Part shown: positions 43,416 through 52,565 of the stretch, in pieces | Layout of the letters: each line of letters starts with the position of its first letter | How positions within the stretch are numbered: the first letter of the stretch is position 1 | Source: a virus | Reading direction: 5' to 3' (one strand) | Virus record (IMG/VR): IMGVR_UViG_3300034190_001790 | Coordinates: 1 to 62,902 of that record | Length of the DNA stretch: 62,902 bases | The notes under the pieces: model-generated | What the model was told of the DNA's origin: nothing | The model's database searches: none | Seen by the model: only the letters and a program-made list of their open reading frames with translations | Program-made: the position numbers and the translations under genes

Positions 43416-43423
43416 CAAAGATA
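43416..43423 (-). promoter_or_regulatory. -7 box TATCTTTG for coiled-coil and fibre genes
   Basis: TATCTTTG on the minus strand, 32 nt before the ATG at 43,384 in a 69-nt gap. Fits TAnnTTTG. Confidence 0.4.
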
Positions 43424-43453
43424 CAAATAATTATTTATGTAATTATTATATAA

Positions 43454-44350
43454 TTATGGTGGAGTATTGGTACTCCAGGTTGGTGAATTAACTCCTGAAC
43501 CAGTAAATGAATTAGTTGAACTATCAGCGTAAGAAGTTCCTGTTCCTTCATTAAATCTCCACCATGCTAATAAGTTTGCAGACTGATTATAATTACCCGA
43601 ATTTGAACTTAAATCAATAGGCGTGCCTGAATTATAAATAGCTGCTATATTTGTGGCGTTAAGTGCTGTAGAAAATACTGCTAAATTATTTAACTCGCCA
43701 TCAAAAAAGTTTACATTACTTGCTCTTCTCCAAACCCCTAAACTTGAATTACCATTGTATGCTAAAGTAACTGTTTGAAGTCCAGATCTTGTATAAGTTC
43801 CGCTATATGCAGAACCGTTAATATATATTATCCATTCGTCTCTATCTTGCGTAGAGCCCATACTTCCTGAAGGTAAAACAACTGCTAAGTGATACCATTG
43901 GCCAGTTGAAATAGTTGAATTAGCTGTTCTTATAGTATTTCTGTTATTACTACCAGCCCCAGCAAAACCTTGATTTAATCCCATAACATGAAAAACTAAA
44001 GCTCCATTTCCATTAACCACCATTTTTAATCCATAGTAATTATTAGTACAACAATTTCCTAAATCATAAATAAAATCTCCACCACCCGTACCAATAGTAT
44101 CTATGTATACCCAAGCTGTTAAAGTCAGTCCGCTAGTATTAATTGAAGATTGAGATGGATTTAAAGCAGAAGAGGTTTGATTTCCTAAATCAACATATTG
44201 CGAACTACCATTTAAGTCTACAGAATAATCTGTAGTAAATCCTGATGGAACAGCAATAGTATTAATTTCTTCTATAGTAGATAACGAAATGGTATCAACT
44301 TTGTTAATACCAGTCATCGATACAGTATTTAGTTTATCTATAGTAGCCAT
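43454..44350 (-). CDS. LamG/concanavalin-like lectin tail protein, 298 aa
   Basis: The central domain (SVDLNGSSQYVDLGNQTSSALNPSQ..SGLTLTAWVYIDTIGTGGGDFIYDLG ... GQWYHLAVVLPSG ... EWIIYINGSAYSG ... FFDGELNNLAVFSTALNATNIAAIYNSG) is a clear laminin-G/concanavalin A-like jelly roll of about 200 residues, likely binding surface glycans. The N-terminal 35 residues (DKLNTVSMTGINKVDTISLSTIEEINTI) form short regular repeats that could attach to the tail. Receptor binding is the likely role. Confidence 0.8.
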   Translation of the reverse strand: MATIDKLNTVSMTGINKVDTISLSTIEEINTIAVPSGFTTDYSVDLNGSSQYVDLGNQTSSALNPSQSSINTSGLTLTAWVYIDTIGTGGGDFIYDLGNCCTNNYYGLKMVVNGNGALVFHVMGLNQGFAGAGSNNRNTIRTANSTISTGQWYHLAVVLPSGSMGSTQDRDEWIIYINGSAYSGTYTRSGLQTVTLAYNGNSSLGVWRRASNVNFFDGELNNLAVFSTALNATNIAAIYNSGTPIDLSSNSGNYNQSANLLAWWRFNEGTGTSYADSSTNSFTGSGVNSPTWSTNTPP

Positions 44351-44351
44351 A

Positions 44352-46559
44352 TTATGATAGCTCTATAAATGTATTGTCTGGGTGAAAAAATATTTGACCA
44401 TTAGTTGAGTCTATTTGTGTGCCTATTATTCTAACAAAAGCACCAGTTCCTGAAGGCGGCTCGTGAGTTACTGTACCCGCACTTGAGCTACTTAAATATA
44501 ACGGACTACCTGTTGTTGATCCTGTTGAGGTGTAACTTAAAGTATACATACCTCTGGTTAACATTCCTGCTGAAACAGTAGTTCCTAATGCTATAGCTAA
44601 TAATCCAGCTGATTTACCAGCCGAAGTAGCTAGAGTAGCGTCCCATATACCATCAGTTGTGGTAAAAACATATAATTTACCTTGAGTTAAAGAACCTGTT
44701 GCTGTACCAAAGTATACTATCTCTCCTTGATAAGAGTGATCTATATTATCAGTTTTATCTATTTGAGTATTAGCGTTCCATGTTCCTGTTGTAACTCCTC
44801 CACCAACACCAGTTGAAGTTTCTGTAGTAATCAAGTTTGGTAAATCCTCAACAGCTAATCTGTTAAAATTTACAGTTGGATTAACGGTTGTAGACCCTGA
44901 AATAGTTAAAGGGTTATTTGCTGTTGCTCCAGTAGTTGGGTTTGCTGCTGAAACAGATGTTACTGTACCATTATTTAAAGCTGTCACAGTAATATTTCCA
45001 GAAGATGTTATAGGCGAATTAGAAACACTTATTCCTGTACCTGCCGTTATTCCTACTGAAGTAACTGTTCCTTGAGGAGCTAAAGAAGTTATTTCTTGTA
45101 TTTCATATGCTCTTGTTTCTCCTGAACTACTAGAATCTAGCCCAATCATTATAAGATCATTTTCATCTGGTGAGCCTGTACCTCCTGGACAGTCTGCAAT
45201 TAATCCTGTTGCAGTATAATCTACAGATATTGTGCCTGATGTATTTATAGTACCTCCTGTTAAACCATCTCCTGCGGTTACTCCTGTAACTGTTCCAGCT
45301 GCAAATGGTAACTGATTAATAGTAGCTTTTTTTATAGTAGTATCAGTTGCGTCAGAAAACCATATGGTATCTGTTCCAACTGGTGCTTCTGAAGTTGCTA
45401 CTAAAATTGCATTATCAGCACCTGCATAATCAATATTTACAGTTGGGGTAACTGAGGCACTTCCTGAAACTGATATTCCTGTTCCTCCTGAAACTGAAGT
45501 AACTGTACCTACTGTAAGGGTAGCTAAAGATAAATCTCCTAATATTACTTGAGAAGATGTTCCAGCTCCAGCAATATTTATAGTTCCTGAAGTGGTTATT
45601 GGCGAGTTAGTAATTGTTAAAGCACTACCAGTTTCTGTAATAGCAACTGAACTTACTGTTCCGTAATTTTGTCCTTGTACCCACGCAGTAGAAGCTGCAA
45701 AAGTTGTATTATCTGATAACCCTCGTGTACCTACATCAGGAACTGTACCAAATGTTTTTGTTCCGTTTATTGTTTGTGCTCCTGAAGTTACAACTACTGT
45801 ATTATCAACGTCAATAGTTAAATTATATCCACTATTAGATGTAGTAATTCCTGTTCCTCCTATTAAGTCTATTGTGTTTCCGTCTGATATTGTTTGAGAA
45901 GAACCTGCACCAGAATCAGTTTCTATAATCCATGAAGACATTGTCCCTGGACTAAATGTAGCTAAAGACCCATCTCCTCTAATATACTGACTTGTTGTTC
46001 CTGCTCCAGTTACAGCTATAGTACCGCTAGTAGTTACTGGAGAGCTTGATACTGTAAAGGCAGAAGGCATAGTTAAACCAACACTTGTTACAGTCCCATT
46101 TCCTGTTCCCGCTCCAATATCAGATCTTACCTCCGCACCTGTTCTAAATCCTACTAATCCTCCATTGCTAACTAAAAATTTATCTGTATCTGAATTTGGA
46201 TTATTTATTGTGCTTATAGTAGCACTACCTGTTACAGTAACACCTACCGATGTTGTTTCAAATTTAACCGAGCTATTTGCATATAATTTTACTACGCTAT
46301 TACCTGAACTTGTTTCTACAAAATCTGCAAGATTATCGTTTTGACCTATAAAGTTTATTTCATTAGCCAATATCTTTATCGGCTTTGGCGTAGGGCCAGC
46401 TCCTCCTGCGTTTCTTATAGCACTTATAATGTTTGAAGTAGAGACAGAACTTGGGGCGTTATGAAATATAGTAAAATCGGCTTCTCCGTTTGTGTGCTCA
46501 CCAAACTGCAACTTTACGTTGTCGTCAAAGTGTAGTGTGTTAAATACATTAGCAGCCAT
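44352..46559 (-). CDS. Tail fibre protein with GTVTSVG repeats, 735 aa
   Basis: N-terminal segment NTLHFDDNVKLQFGEHTNGEADFTIFHN is a common tail-spike-like start in marine phages ('h-x-F-G...G-D-x-x-I-x-H'). Repeats of the form GTVTSVGhT..G..V..SPhTTSGTI follow through the central 450 residues, as in the 883-aa fibre. The C-terminus (YSTGSTTGSPLYLSSSSAGTVTHEPPSGTGAFVRIIGTQIDSTNGQIFFHPDNTFIEL) is a small beta domain seen in several marine phage fibres. Probably a trimeric beta-helical fibre. Confidence 0.7.
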   Translation of the reverse strand: MAANVFNTLHFDDNVKLQFGEHTNGEADFTIFHNAPSSVSTSNIISAIRNAGGAGPTPKPIKILANEINFIGQNDNLADFVETSSGNSVVKLYANSSVKFETTSVGVTVTGSATISTINNPNSDTDKFLVSNGGLVGFRTGAEVRSDIGAGTGNGTVTSVGLTMPSAFTVSSSPVTTSGTIAVTGAGTTSQYIRGDGSLATFSPGTMSSWIIETDSGAGSSQTISDGNTIDLIGGTGITTSNSGYNLTIDVDNTVVVTSGAQTINGTKTFGTVPDVGTRGLSDNTTFAASTAWVQGQNYGTVSSVAITETGSALTITNSPITTSGTINIAGAGTSSQVILGDLSLATLTVGTVTSVSGGTGISVSGSASVTPTVNIDYAGADNAILVATSEAPVGTDTIWFSDATDTTIKKATINQLPFAAGTVTGVTAGDGLTGGTINTSGTISVDYTATGLIADCPGGTGSPDENDLIMIGLDSSSSGETRAYEIQEITSLAPQGTVTSVGITAGTGISVSNSPITSSGNITVTALNNGTVTSVSAANPTTGATANNPLTISGSTTVNPTVNFNRLAVEDLPNLITTETSTGVGGGVTTGTWNANTQIDKTDNIDHSYQGEIVYFGTATGSLTQGKLYVFTTTDGIWDATLATSAGKSAGLLAIALGTTVSAGMLTRGMYTLSYTSTGSTTGSPLYLSSSSAGTVTHEPPSGTGAFVRIIGTQIDSTNGQIFFHPDNTFIELS

Positions 46560-46574
46560 AAAAATAGATTTTTA

Positions 46575-46582
46575 CAAATATA
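46575..46582 (-). promoter_or_regulatory. -7 box TATATTTG for 735-aa fibre
   Basis: TATATTTG on the minus strand, 16 nt before the ATG at 46,559, within a 77-nt gap that otherwise holds no gene. Confidence 0.4.
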
Positions 46583-46636
46583 CGAATTTAATTAAAAGCG
46601 TTTCGCTAATAATCAAACTCGTATATGTGATTTGGA

Positions 46637-49288
46637 TTAAAGTATTTCGGTAATTAATACTCTTGCTTCATTAGTGTCTAAAGCTTCTACTGTACTAAGA
46701 GTTACTTGACTTGTAGAGTTTCTTTCAACACTCACCATAATTGTATCATAAGGAGCTTCATTTCTATATACTTGTACCATAACATCTCTTGTGCCTAAAT
46801 TGTGAGTTACTGTGTATGTTGTTGCTGAGTTATTTCCAATGTTGGCAACAGCATTATGATTGTTTCCAATACAAGTTGTAACTGCTTGACAAAAGTCTGT
46901 TATTTGTGAAGATGGTATTGCAATAGTATTTTCAGACATTGCGGTAACAAATCCTTTTGCATCAACTGTTGCACTTAAAGATTTAGTTACGCCACCATAA
47001 GATGCAGCTGTAACACCAGAGTTATCTATAGTAACAAATCCGTTTGCTGTAACACTAAAGTTTGCTGAATCAAATCCTGCAACCCCTTTTGCCGTAGCAC
47101 CATCAGTTGCTCCTGCTCCTGCAATGTTTTCGTCAGCTATAACTACTGTATAGTCAGATTTTGATGGAGATGAACTTGCTGTAATATCTGAGTTAGCAAA
47201 TAATAAATCTCCTGGCTCTAATTGCGTACTAAAGAACGCTGAACCTGCTACAGTAACTACAAAAAAGTCACCTTGATTTAATGCTACGTTGGCTGCACCA
47301 GATAATGCTGGTGAGTTTGTACTTGCATTATATCCTCCTTGGAATGCTCCTACTCCACCAACCTGTGCTAATACGTAAGCTTTAGATGCAGCATCTGTTG
47401 AAGCAGATGGTGTTGTTGGTACAGTTACTTGACCAGCAAACGCTGATTGACCTGTGCTTGTTACATTTAATGCTCCTGTTGATTCTATTCCTCCTGACCC
47501 TACTGTTAAGCTTGACGTAATAGTTACATCACTTGGTAAACCAATAGTAATGTCTCCTCCATTTCCTGTTGATGGAGTTGTAATTTCAATTTCGCCAGTT
47601 GTTCCTGAGAACTTAGCTGTTGTTGTAGAACCACCCGAAGAACCAACTAAAGATAATGTAGATTCGTTAGATGACACAGCACCTACACTTAATGCATAAT
47701 TTGCGTCAGTATTAGTTACTGTATTAGTAACTGTTACAGCTCCAGTTGCACCACTTACACTTATTCCAGTTCCAGCTACTATAGATGTTACACCTGTGTT
47801 AGATATTGTTACGTTTCCTGTTGCCCCACTTACTCCAATACCTGTTCCAGCAATGTTGCTTAAAACACCTGAGTTAGTAATCGTCATTCCAGTTGCTGTA
47901 GTTGCTGTAGATATACCTGATCCTCCAGCCAAATCAGCAACGGCAGTGCTTGTAACATTTAGGTTAGTACCCGAATCACCTTGTAAAGTCCAGTATTGAT
48001 AATTATCACTTGTTGGAACAGTAGGCATTGTAACAGTTTTTGTATTAACTGCTGTAACATGGCCTGTTGTATTTGTAGTGACAGAATCAATAGCAGTAAA
48101 TGTTCCTCCCGATCCAGGAGAGCCTGAGCTTGTAGTATCACTTCTTGATGTTGAATCGTGAGCAAGCGTTACTGTTCTTGTTCCTCCAATAGAACCACTT
48201 ATATAAGTACCCCCTACAACATCTACAACTTGCCCATTACTTACAGTTTGATTAGAACCAGTAGTTGAACCTATAGTCCAAGAAGACATTGAACCAGATG
48301 AACCACTGCTTGCTGCTGTAATACGTCCTTGCTGGTCAACTGTAATACTTGCTAAAGTATAAGAACCTGGAGTTACTGCTGTATCATCAAGAGTAATTGT
48401 TAAATCATCAGTTGCACTTGCTACTGTTGAAAGACCTGTTCCCCCTACAAATGTTGCAGTGTTTCCATTAGTTATACTTTGTGAACCACTGTCTCCAGCT
48501 AAAGTCCAAGAATCCATAGAACCAGTTCCTCCTGTGTACGCAATAGTAACCGCTCCAGTAGAACTTGATACACTTATGTTTGAACCTGCAACCGCTGAAG
48601 TAACACCAGTGTTTGTTATTGTTAAAAGGTTAGGTGTTCCTGAAGCAACAGATGTGCTAATTCCAGTTCCTCCTGTAAAGTCTACTCTTTCACCATCTGA
48701 AATGTCTTGTGCAGTTCCTGAATCAGCTTCTAAACTCCACGAAGTATATGCTCCAGCTGGTGTAGCCCAAACATTATCTCCTCTAAGGAATGTAGTTGCA
48801 CCAGGAGTTCCAGTTGCTGATAAATCAATAGTTCCCATTGTAACTGCTCCAGTAGCACTTGAGTTGGCTGTAGAGGCTGAAACGAAAGTTCCATTTGTAT
48901 TAGTAAAAGATGTTACTCCTAATGTAGCTGTTCCACTTGAAGCCGCTGTTACAATACCCTGTGCGTTAACAGTTACAGTTGCATGTGTATATGTATTTGC
49001 AGTTACACCAGAATTAGGCATATTAACCGATATTGTCCCACTACTTGTTATTGGAGAACTACCAATAGTTAAATAGTTACTTGATATTCCAACAGAGGTA
49101 ACTGTACCTGCATTTGAATCTAAAGTTACCCAACTTCCTCCGTTGTAAAATTTAAGAACATTTTGGTCTGATCTATATATTAACTGACCTTCACCAGTTA
49201 CGGAAGGATCAGCGGTTACGTTCTGTACTTTAAAGTTTTGTAGCTCGGTGTTATTGAGCGAGACATTTTGTAAAAAATTAATTGCCAT
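46637..49288 (-). CDS. Tail fibre protein, repeat-rich, 883 aa
   Basis: Starts with NFLQNVSLNNTELQNFKVQNV...GEGQLIYRSDQNVLKFYNGGSWVTL, a small domain found at the start of many phage fibres. Residues 60-570 are repeats (GTVTSVGISSNYLTIGSSPITSSGTI; SWTLAGDSGSQSITNGNTATFVGGTGLSTV). Then come APSTPSASTDAASKAYV-type coiled segment and the C-terminal fold ATTYTVTHNLGTRDVMVQVYRN, a receptor-tip domain in many fibres. It shares repeats with the 735-aa protein, so the two probably arose by duplication. Confidence 0.75.
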   Translation of the reverse strand: MAINFLQNVSLNNTELQNFKVQNVTADPSVTGEGQLIYRSDQNVLKFYNGGSWVTLDSNAGTVTSVGISSNYLTIGSSPITSSGTISVNMPNSGVTANTYTHATVTVNAQGIVTAASSGTATLGVTSFTNTNGTFVSASTANSSATGAVTMGTIDLSATGTPGATTFLRGDNVWATPAGAYTSWSLEADSGTAQDISDGERVDFTGGTGISTSVASGTPNLLTITNTGVTSAVAGSNISVSSSTGAVTIAYTGGTGSMDSWTLAGDSGSQSITNGNTATFVGGTGLSTVASATDDLTITLDDTAVTPGSYTLASITVDQQGRITAASSGSSGSMSSWTIGSTTGSNQTVSNGQVVDVVGGTYISGSIGGTRTVTLAHDSTSRSDTTSSGSPGSGGTFTAIDSVTTNTTGHVTAVNTKTVTMPTVPTSDNYQYWTLQGDSGTNLNVTSTAVADLAGGSGISTATTATGMTITNSGVLSNIAGTGIGVSGATGNVTISNTGVTSIVAGTGISVSGATGAVTVTNTVTNTDANYALSVGAVSSNESTLSLVGSSGGSTTTAKFSGTTGEIEITTPSTGNGGDITIGLPSDVTITSSLTVGSGGIESTGALNVTSTGQSAFAGQVTVPTTPSASTDAASKAYVLAQVGGVGAFQGGYNASTNSPALSGAANVALNQGDFFVVTVAGSAFFSTQLEPGDLLFANSDITASSSPSKSDYTVVIADENIAGAGATDGATAKGVAGFDSANFSVTANGFVTIDNSGVTAASYGGVTKSLSATVDAKGFVTAMSENTIAIPSSQITDFCQAVTTCIGNNHNAVANIGNNSATTYTVTHNLGTRDVMVQVYRNEAPYDTIMVSVERNSTSQVTLSTVEALDTNEARVLITEIL

Positions 49289-49308
49289 GTTATCTGTGTT
49301 TTATATTG

Positions 49309-49701
49309 TTAAAATTTATAGGTTAAACTTAATTTAAGTTCTCCTTCACTGTCTTCTGATTCCATATCTAATAAATAAGACGGCTCAATGTAAAGATTAT
49401 CCCATACATTTAATGCATACCCTACGCCTAAAGAAATCTCTTCTTCTTCAGTCATTAATCCATATGCATATATTTTTTCGCCAAAAGAGTATCTAGCTAC
49501 TAAATTATAATCATCTCCATTCATCATTATTCCTGCACTTATTTTATCCATAGAGTATAATACTCCAATGTTGTCAGTTAAGTTATCTAAACTTATTTCT
49601 TCTCCATCGGCTGGTGAACTAACCATGCTAGTTACCATAAATTGTGCAGAAGCAAAAATTGTCATTAAACTTAATACTGATGTTAAAAATATTTTTTTCA
49701 T
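49309..49701 (-). CDS. Secreted outer-membrane beta-barrel-like protein, 130 aa
   Basis: Starts with a signal peptide: KK, hydrophobic core FLTSVLSLMTIF, then ASA-Q (cleavage near residue 19). The mature part has alternating strands (ISAGIMMNGDDYNLVARYSFGEKIYAYGLMTEEEEISLGVGYALNVWDNLYIEPSYLL) and ends in LSLTYKF, with the terminal aromatic residue typical of outer membrane barrels. It lies between fibre genes. A small barrel could alter the cell surface late in infection, for example to block superinfection, like Lom-type proteins. That role is inferred. Confidence 0.6.
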   Translation of the reverse strand: MKKIFLTSVLSLMTIFASAQFMVTSMVSSPADGEEISLDNLTDNIGVLYSMDKISAGIMMNGDDYNLVARYSFGEKIYAYGLMTEEEEISLGVGYALNVWDNLYIEPSYLLDMESEDSEGELKLSLTYKF

Positions 49702-49715
49702 GTTTTGTTTTTTAG

Positions 49716-50438
49716 TTAGTTAAAAAAGGCCTTTCCTGTTTGTGGCCCGTTAAAAGTTATTGTCACTTGATTTAAACTATCATACTCTACATCTCCATAT
49801 ACTGTTTCTAACGCTGAGTTAGTAACAGAAACAGACGGATACTTATTTAATCCATGATTTACTACCCAAGGATTAGCTGATACGTTTTGAGAAAACACAT
49901 AATTTTTGTCTCCCGAAACCGCTCCGCCATACGTTAGCAAAGATATGAAATAATCTTTATCGTTTTGAAGGTTACCTGCTCCCGCCTTAAATGTCACACC
50001 TATGTCAAAAAAATCAGGTTCAGCCCCATCTTGTACTGCTGAATTCCAATCATATACACCAAAGTTTGAAGGGTTATCTGTTTGTGAAATTAGAACTACT
50101 GAAGATATCAGTGGTACTGAATAGTACGAAGAAACGTCTATGTTTGATTTTAACATAAACTTGCTTAACATAAATGTTGTTAAAGATGAAAAGGCAGGAG
50201 TTCCAGCTCCTGAGTTTGAGAAAGAAATTGTACCAGATCTTCTTACCTCACCAGTATTCCAGTTTTGATACTGATATCTTAATGCATTGCTTTCTATTTT
50301 ATTGTTTGTGTTAAGAAAGATAGCAATGTCATCAAAAGTAAAATTCTTTGTTGCCATAGCATTTATAGCGTCACTACCTATAACCTTATCAGTTCCTACT
50401 ATTACAGACTGTATTGGATACGATGCTATTTTTGCCAT
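49716..50438 (-). CDS. Tail fibre/receptor-binding protein, 240 aa
   Basis: The N-terminal anchor AKIASYPIQSVIVGTDKVIGSDAINAMATKNFTFDDIAIFLN resembles the start of the 1328-aa fibre (YP, GTD, TxxFT). The C-terminus (NPWVVNHGLNKYPSVSVTNSALETVYGDVEYDSLNQVTITFNGPQTGKAFFN) is a widespread phage fibre-tip beta sandwich with the 'V-x-H-x-L-x-K-Y-P-x-V' signature. A short fibre anchored at the same tail site is likely. Its stop is 14 nt before the beta-barrel gene. Confidence 0.7.
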   Translation of the reverse strand: MAKIASYPIQSVIVGTDKVIGSDAINAMATKNFTFDDIAIFLNTNNKIESNALRYQYQNWNTGEVRRSGTISFSNSGAGTPAFSSLTTFMLSKFMLKSNIDVSSYYSVPLISSVVLISQTDNPSNFGVYDWNSAVQDGAEPDFFDIGVTFKAGAGNLQNDKDYFISLLTYGGAVSGDKNYVFSQNVSANPWVVNHGLNKYPSVSVTNSALETVYGDVEYDSLNQVTITFNGPQTGKAFFN

Positions 50439-50842
50439 TACTTGTTTTTGATTTTAGTTCCTTTTTCATATGAGCGTCCTCCAAAGTATGCAGCAACAAC
50501 AGTAACTAGCAAAACTTTTAAAAGATCTTTCCACTCATTATCAACTACAAAGGTAATAAATCCTGAATCAATAAAAATAAGCAAGATTGTACTAAAAATC
50601 AAAAAAATTAAAACAGCTGGTCTAACTGATTTTGAGAGCTTGTTATCTGAAGTCATATCGCTTTTCCAGCGTTCTGTAACATTCTTTTGTTCTTCATTAG
50701 CAGCGTTATTAAGTATCTCTAACATTTCTTTTTTAAATGCTACTTTTTCATCAGGAGTTTGAACAAACTTGTCAACCACGCTACTAACCTTGTCTGCCAC
50801 TTCCATTCCTGCTGAACCAAATATTTTACTCCATATACTCAT
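50438..50842 (-). CDS. Holin, 3TM/GTA-type, 134 aa
   Basis: N-terminal amphipathic region (FGSAGMEVADKVSSVVDKFVQTPDEKVAFKKEMLEIL), a charged stretch (ERWKSDMTSDNKLSKSVRPAVL), then two hydrophobic segments: VLIFLIFSTILLIFIDSGFITFV (about residues 77-99) and LLKVLLVTVVAAYFGG (106-121), and a basic end. This is the architecture of the phage 'holin of 3 TMs' family. It overlaps the amidase gene by 4 nt, forming a lysis pair that opens the inner membrane for the endolysin. Confidence 0.75.
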   Translation of the reverse strand: MSIWSKIFGSAGMEVADKVSSVVDKFVQTPDEKVAFKKEMLEILNNAANEEQKNVTERWKSDMTSDNKLSKSVRPAVLIFLIFSTILLIFIDSGFITFVVDNEWKDLLKVLLVTVVAAYFGGRSYEKGTKIKNK

Positions 50843-51252
50843 AAGTCTTTGTATTCTTTTTTTGCATCAAAACTTGGACAATCTTTACTTGAAAAATCTC
50901 TATGCCCATAGACCACTGCCTCTGGGTGAAATTTTTTTAATGTTTTAAGAAGTAAAATTAAAGATTCTTTTTGTTGATCTGTTCGGGTATCTTCCCAAGT
51001 CTTCATTTCTTTATCCATACCACCGATATAGCATATTCCCAAACTATCATAGTTATGTCCCTTAACATGGGCACCATACTTGTCAACCATTCTGCCATAT
51101 TCTATTTTTCCGTCTAGTCTTACAACAAAGTGATAACCTATATCGTCCCAGCCGTTTCCTTTTACATGCCAGTCTCTAATATCTTCTGCTGAAAAATCTT
51201 TATTTCGAGGTGTAGCAGAACAATGAACAATAATTTTTTTTATTGCTCTCAT
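50839..51252 (-). CDS. N-acetylmuramoyl-L-alanine amidase (T7 lysozyme-like endolysin), 137 aa
   Basis: Amidase_2/PGRP fold with all zinc and catalytic residues of T7 lysozyme in place: H10 (IIVHCSAT), Y40-H41 (WDDIGYHFVV), H117 (YGHRDF), K123 and C125 (SSKDCPSFD), spaced nearly as T7 H17, Y46-H47, H122, K128 and C130. Length (137 aa) is close to T7's 151. It cuts the amide bond between N-acetylmuramic acid and L-alanine in peptidoglycan. No signal peptide, so it needs the holin encoded next. Confidence 0.92.
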   Translation of the reverse strand: MRAIKKIIVHCSATPRNKDFSAEDIRDWHVKGNGWDDIGYHFVVRLDGKIEYGRMVDKYGAHVKGHNYDSLGICYIGGMDKEMKTWEDTRTDQQKESLILLLKTLKKFHPEAVVYGHRDFSSKDCPSFDAKKEYKDL

Positions 51253-51255
51253 TCA

Positions 51256-51522
51256 TTATTTTCTTAATTGATAAATTCTCTCGTCTAACCTATTAAGAGT
51301 TTCTTTCATTTCTAACATTTCTGTTTTAATAAAGACCAACTCTTTTTGTATTTCTATCATTTGCTCTGTAGGAAGTTGACTTGGCTTTGGTAATTCTTTA
51401 GCTTCTTCTATCTGAGCCTGTAAGGAATAATACATTCCCACCATACTTCCTATTAACACAATTATAGTGAAAAAGTTTTTAGGGCTTAAACTAAACTTTG
51501 TGTTTTCAGAAATAACTGTCAT
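51256..51522 (-). CDS. Membrane-anchored coiled-coil protein, 88 aa
   Basis: One membrane helix (FFTIIVLIGSMVGMYYSL, about residues 17-34) and a periplasmic coiled coil (MIEIQKELVFIKTEMLEMKETLNRLDERIYQLRK) with heptads. It stands 3 nt before the amidase, so a lysis accessory role such as a spanin-like or holin-helper protein is likely. A second TM/coiled-coil candidate lies at 55,879. Confidence 0.65.
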   Translation of the reverse strand: MTVISENTKFSLSPKNFFTIIVLIGSMVGMYYSLQAQIEEAKELPKPSQLPTEQMIEIQKELVFIKTEMLEMKETLNRLDERIYQLRK

Positions 51523-51523
51523 A

Positions 51524-52303
51524 TTACCAAATAGCTAAACAAGAGGTTCTAGCAGAAACTGAAGTCCCTGTTTCGAAAAGCTGTTTTACTTGAACAGGTA
51601 GGTATTCTCCAACTTTAAAGTTTTTAAATATCACCTCATTATCTCCGCAAGTTAAAACTCTTATGTCTACATATTGAGTAGCAAGTGTCATATCGGCATT
51701 AGCTGTGTTTGTACCAACATATAATAAACAACAATCAGCAGATTTCATTACAGTTGCACCGCCTTTTCCTCCAGCAACGTAAATTATATATGAATCATTA
51801 TAAGATGTTGTTGTTCCAAAAATATCAGTATCTAAAGATAACAAGCTTCCATTTACAAATTGAACTATAGCTTGAGCATTTGTTACAGTATTATAAACTA
51901 TGTCCCCACTGCTAACACCTAAAGTTTGAAAGTTTTGACTTGTATCAACTAAAACGCTTGATCTTAAAATTAAATAGTTTTCACCACCAGCAACGGCATT
52001 AAATATATTACTATTCATTGTAACAGAAGTTGCTACTGCACTTACAGCTACTGAATTTCCAGGATTACTTAAATTATAGACTAAATCTCCTGCTACAACT
52101 GGAAAAGGAGCTGTAGTGCTTACAAAGTTTGCAGAAGTATCAATTAATGTGTTTGTGTTTGCAGAAGTTGTTGTTCCGCTTGCAACGGGATCACCCGTTC
52201 CTGTTACTATTGAAACATTTGGTAAATTAGGTATGTGGTTAGTGTCACTAGCAAGAACGCCTGCTGATAACCCTGTGTTTACTACTATTTTTTGATATGC
52301 CAT
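51524..52303 (-). CDS. Putative virion protein, beta-rich, 259 aa
   Basis: Contains two similar repeats of about 70 residues: 'NTNTLIDTSANFVSTTAPFPVVAGDLVYNLSNPGNSVAVSAV' and 'SSVLVDTSQNFQTLGVSSGDIVYNTVTNAQAIVQFV', each with a 'L-V/I-D-T-S-x-N-F...G-D-h-V-Y-N' pattern, followed by YLIL/YIIYVAGG. A third domain carries cysteines (ADCCLLYVGTN). Beta repeats of this type occur in tail or head fibre proteins. Located next to the lysis genes. Confidence 0.55.
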   Translation of the reverse strand: MAYQKIVVNTGLSAGVLASDTNHIPNLPNVSIVTGTGDPVASGTTTSANTNTLIDTSANFVSTTAPFPVVAGDLVYNLSNPGNSVAVSAVATSVTMNSNIFNAVAGGENYLILRSSVLVDTSQNFQTLGVSSGDIVYNTVTNAQAIVQFVNGSLLSLDTDIFGTTTSYNDSYIIYVAGGKGGATVMKSADCCLLYVGTNTANADMTLATQYVDIRVLTCGDNEVIFKNFKVGEYLPVQVKQLFETGTSVSARTSCLAIW

Positions 52304-52305
52304 TT

Positions 52306-52482
52306 TTATTTTCTTTTATAAGGAAACACTCTATTTAAAGTATCTCGTCTTTGTCCGCAACCACAATCTTCCATTCCAGCTGCTTTTGCCATTTTATCTG
52401 CAACCCTATCTAATCCAGTTGCCTTAGTTACTTTTGCTATTGTGTCGCCTAATCCTTTAGACGGTCTGTTTACATTTTGCAT
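52306..52482 (-). CDS. Small protein with CGCG motif, 58 aa
   Basis: MQNVNRPSKGLGDTIAKVTKATGLDRVADKMAKAAGMEDCGCGQRRDTLNRVFPYKRK: helical body, then a CGCGxRR...LN..FPY tail. Similar CGCG-x-R-R-x-x-h-N small proteins are common in Bacteroidota phages. The two cysteines and basic tail could bind metal or nucleic acid. ATG at 52,482 is preferred over an upstream TTG at 52,488. Confidence 0.6.
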   Translation of the reverse strand: MQNVNRPSKGLGDTIAKVTKATGLDRVADKMAKAAGMEDCGCGQRRDTLNRVFPYKRK

Positions 52483-52565
52483 GAACAAGTTTTGTTTGGA
52501 CAGTTGTCGACGTTAAAAGATAAAACTTTCATTAAGCCATTCCAACTGCATAGCAAATAGTAATA

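Noticed and set aside
48459-49076. Long plus-strand frame of 205 codons opposite the 883-aa fibre
   Set aside because: It is a shadow of the Ser/Thr/Val-rich repeats of the fibre gene, low complexity (V, P, A), with no leader or family.
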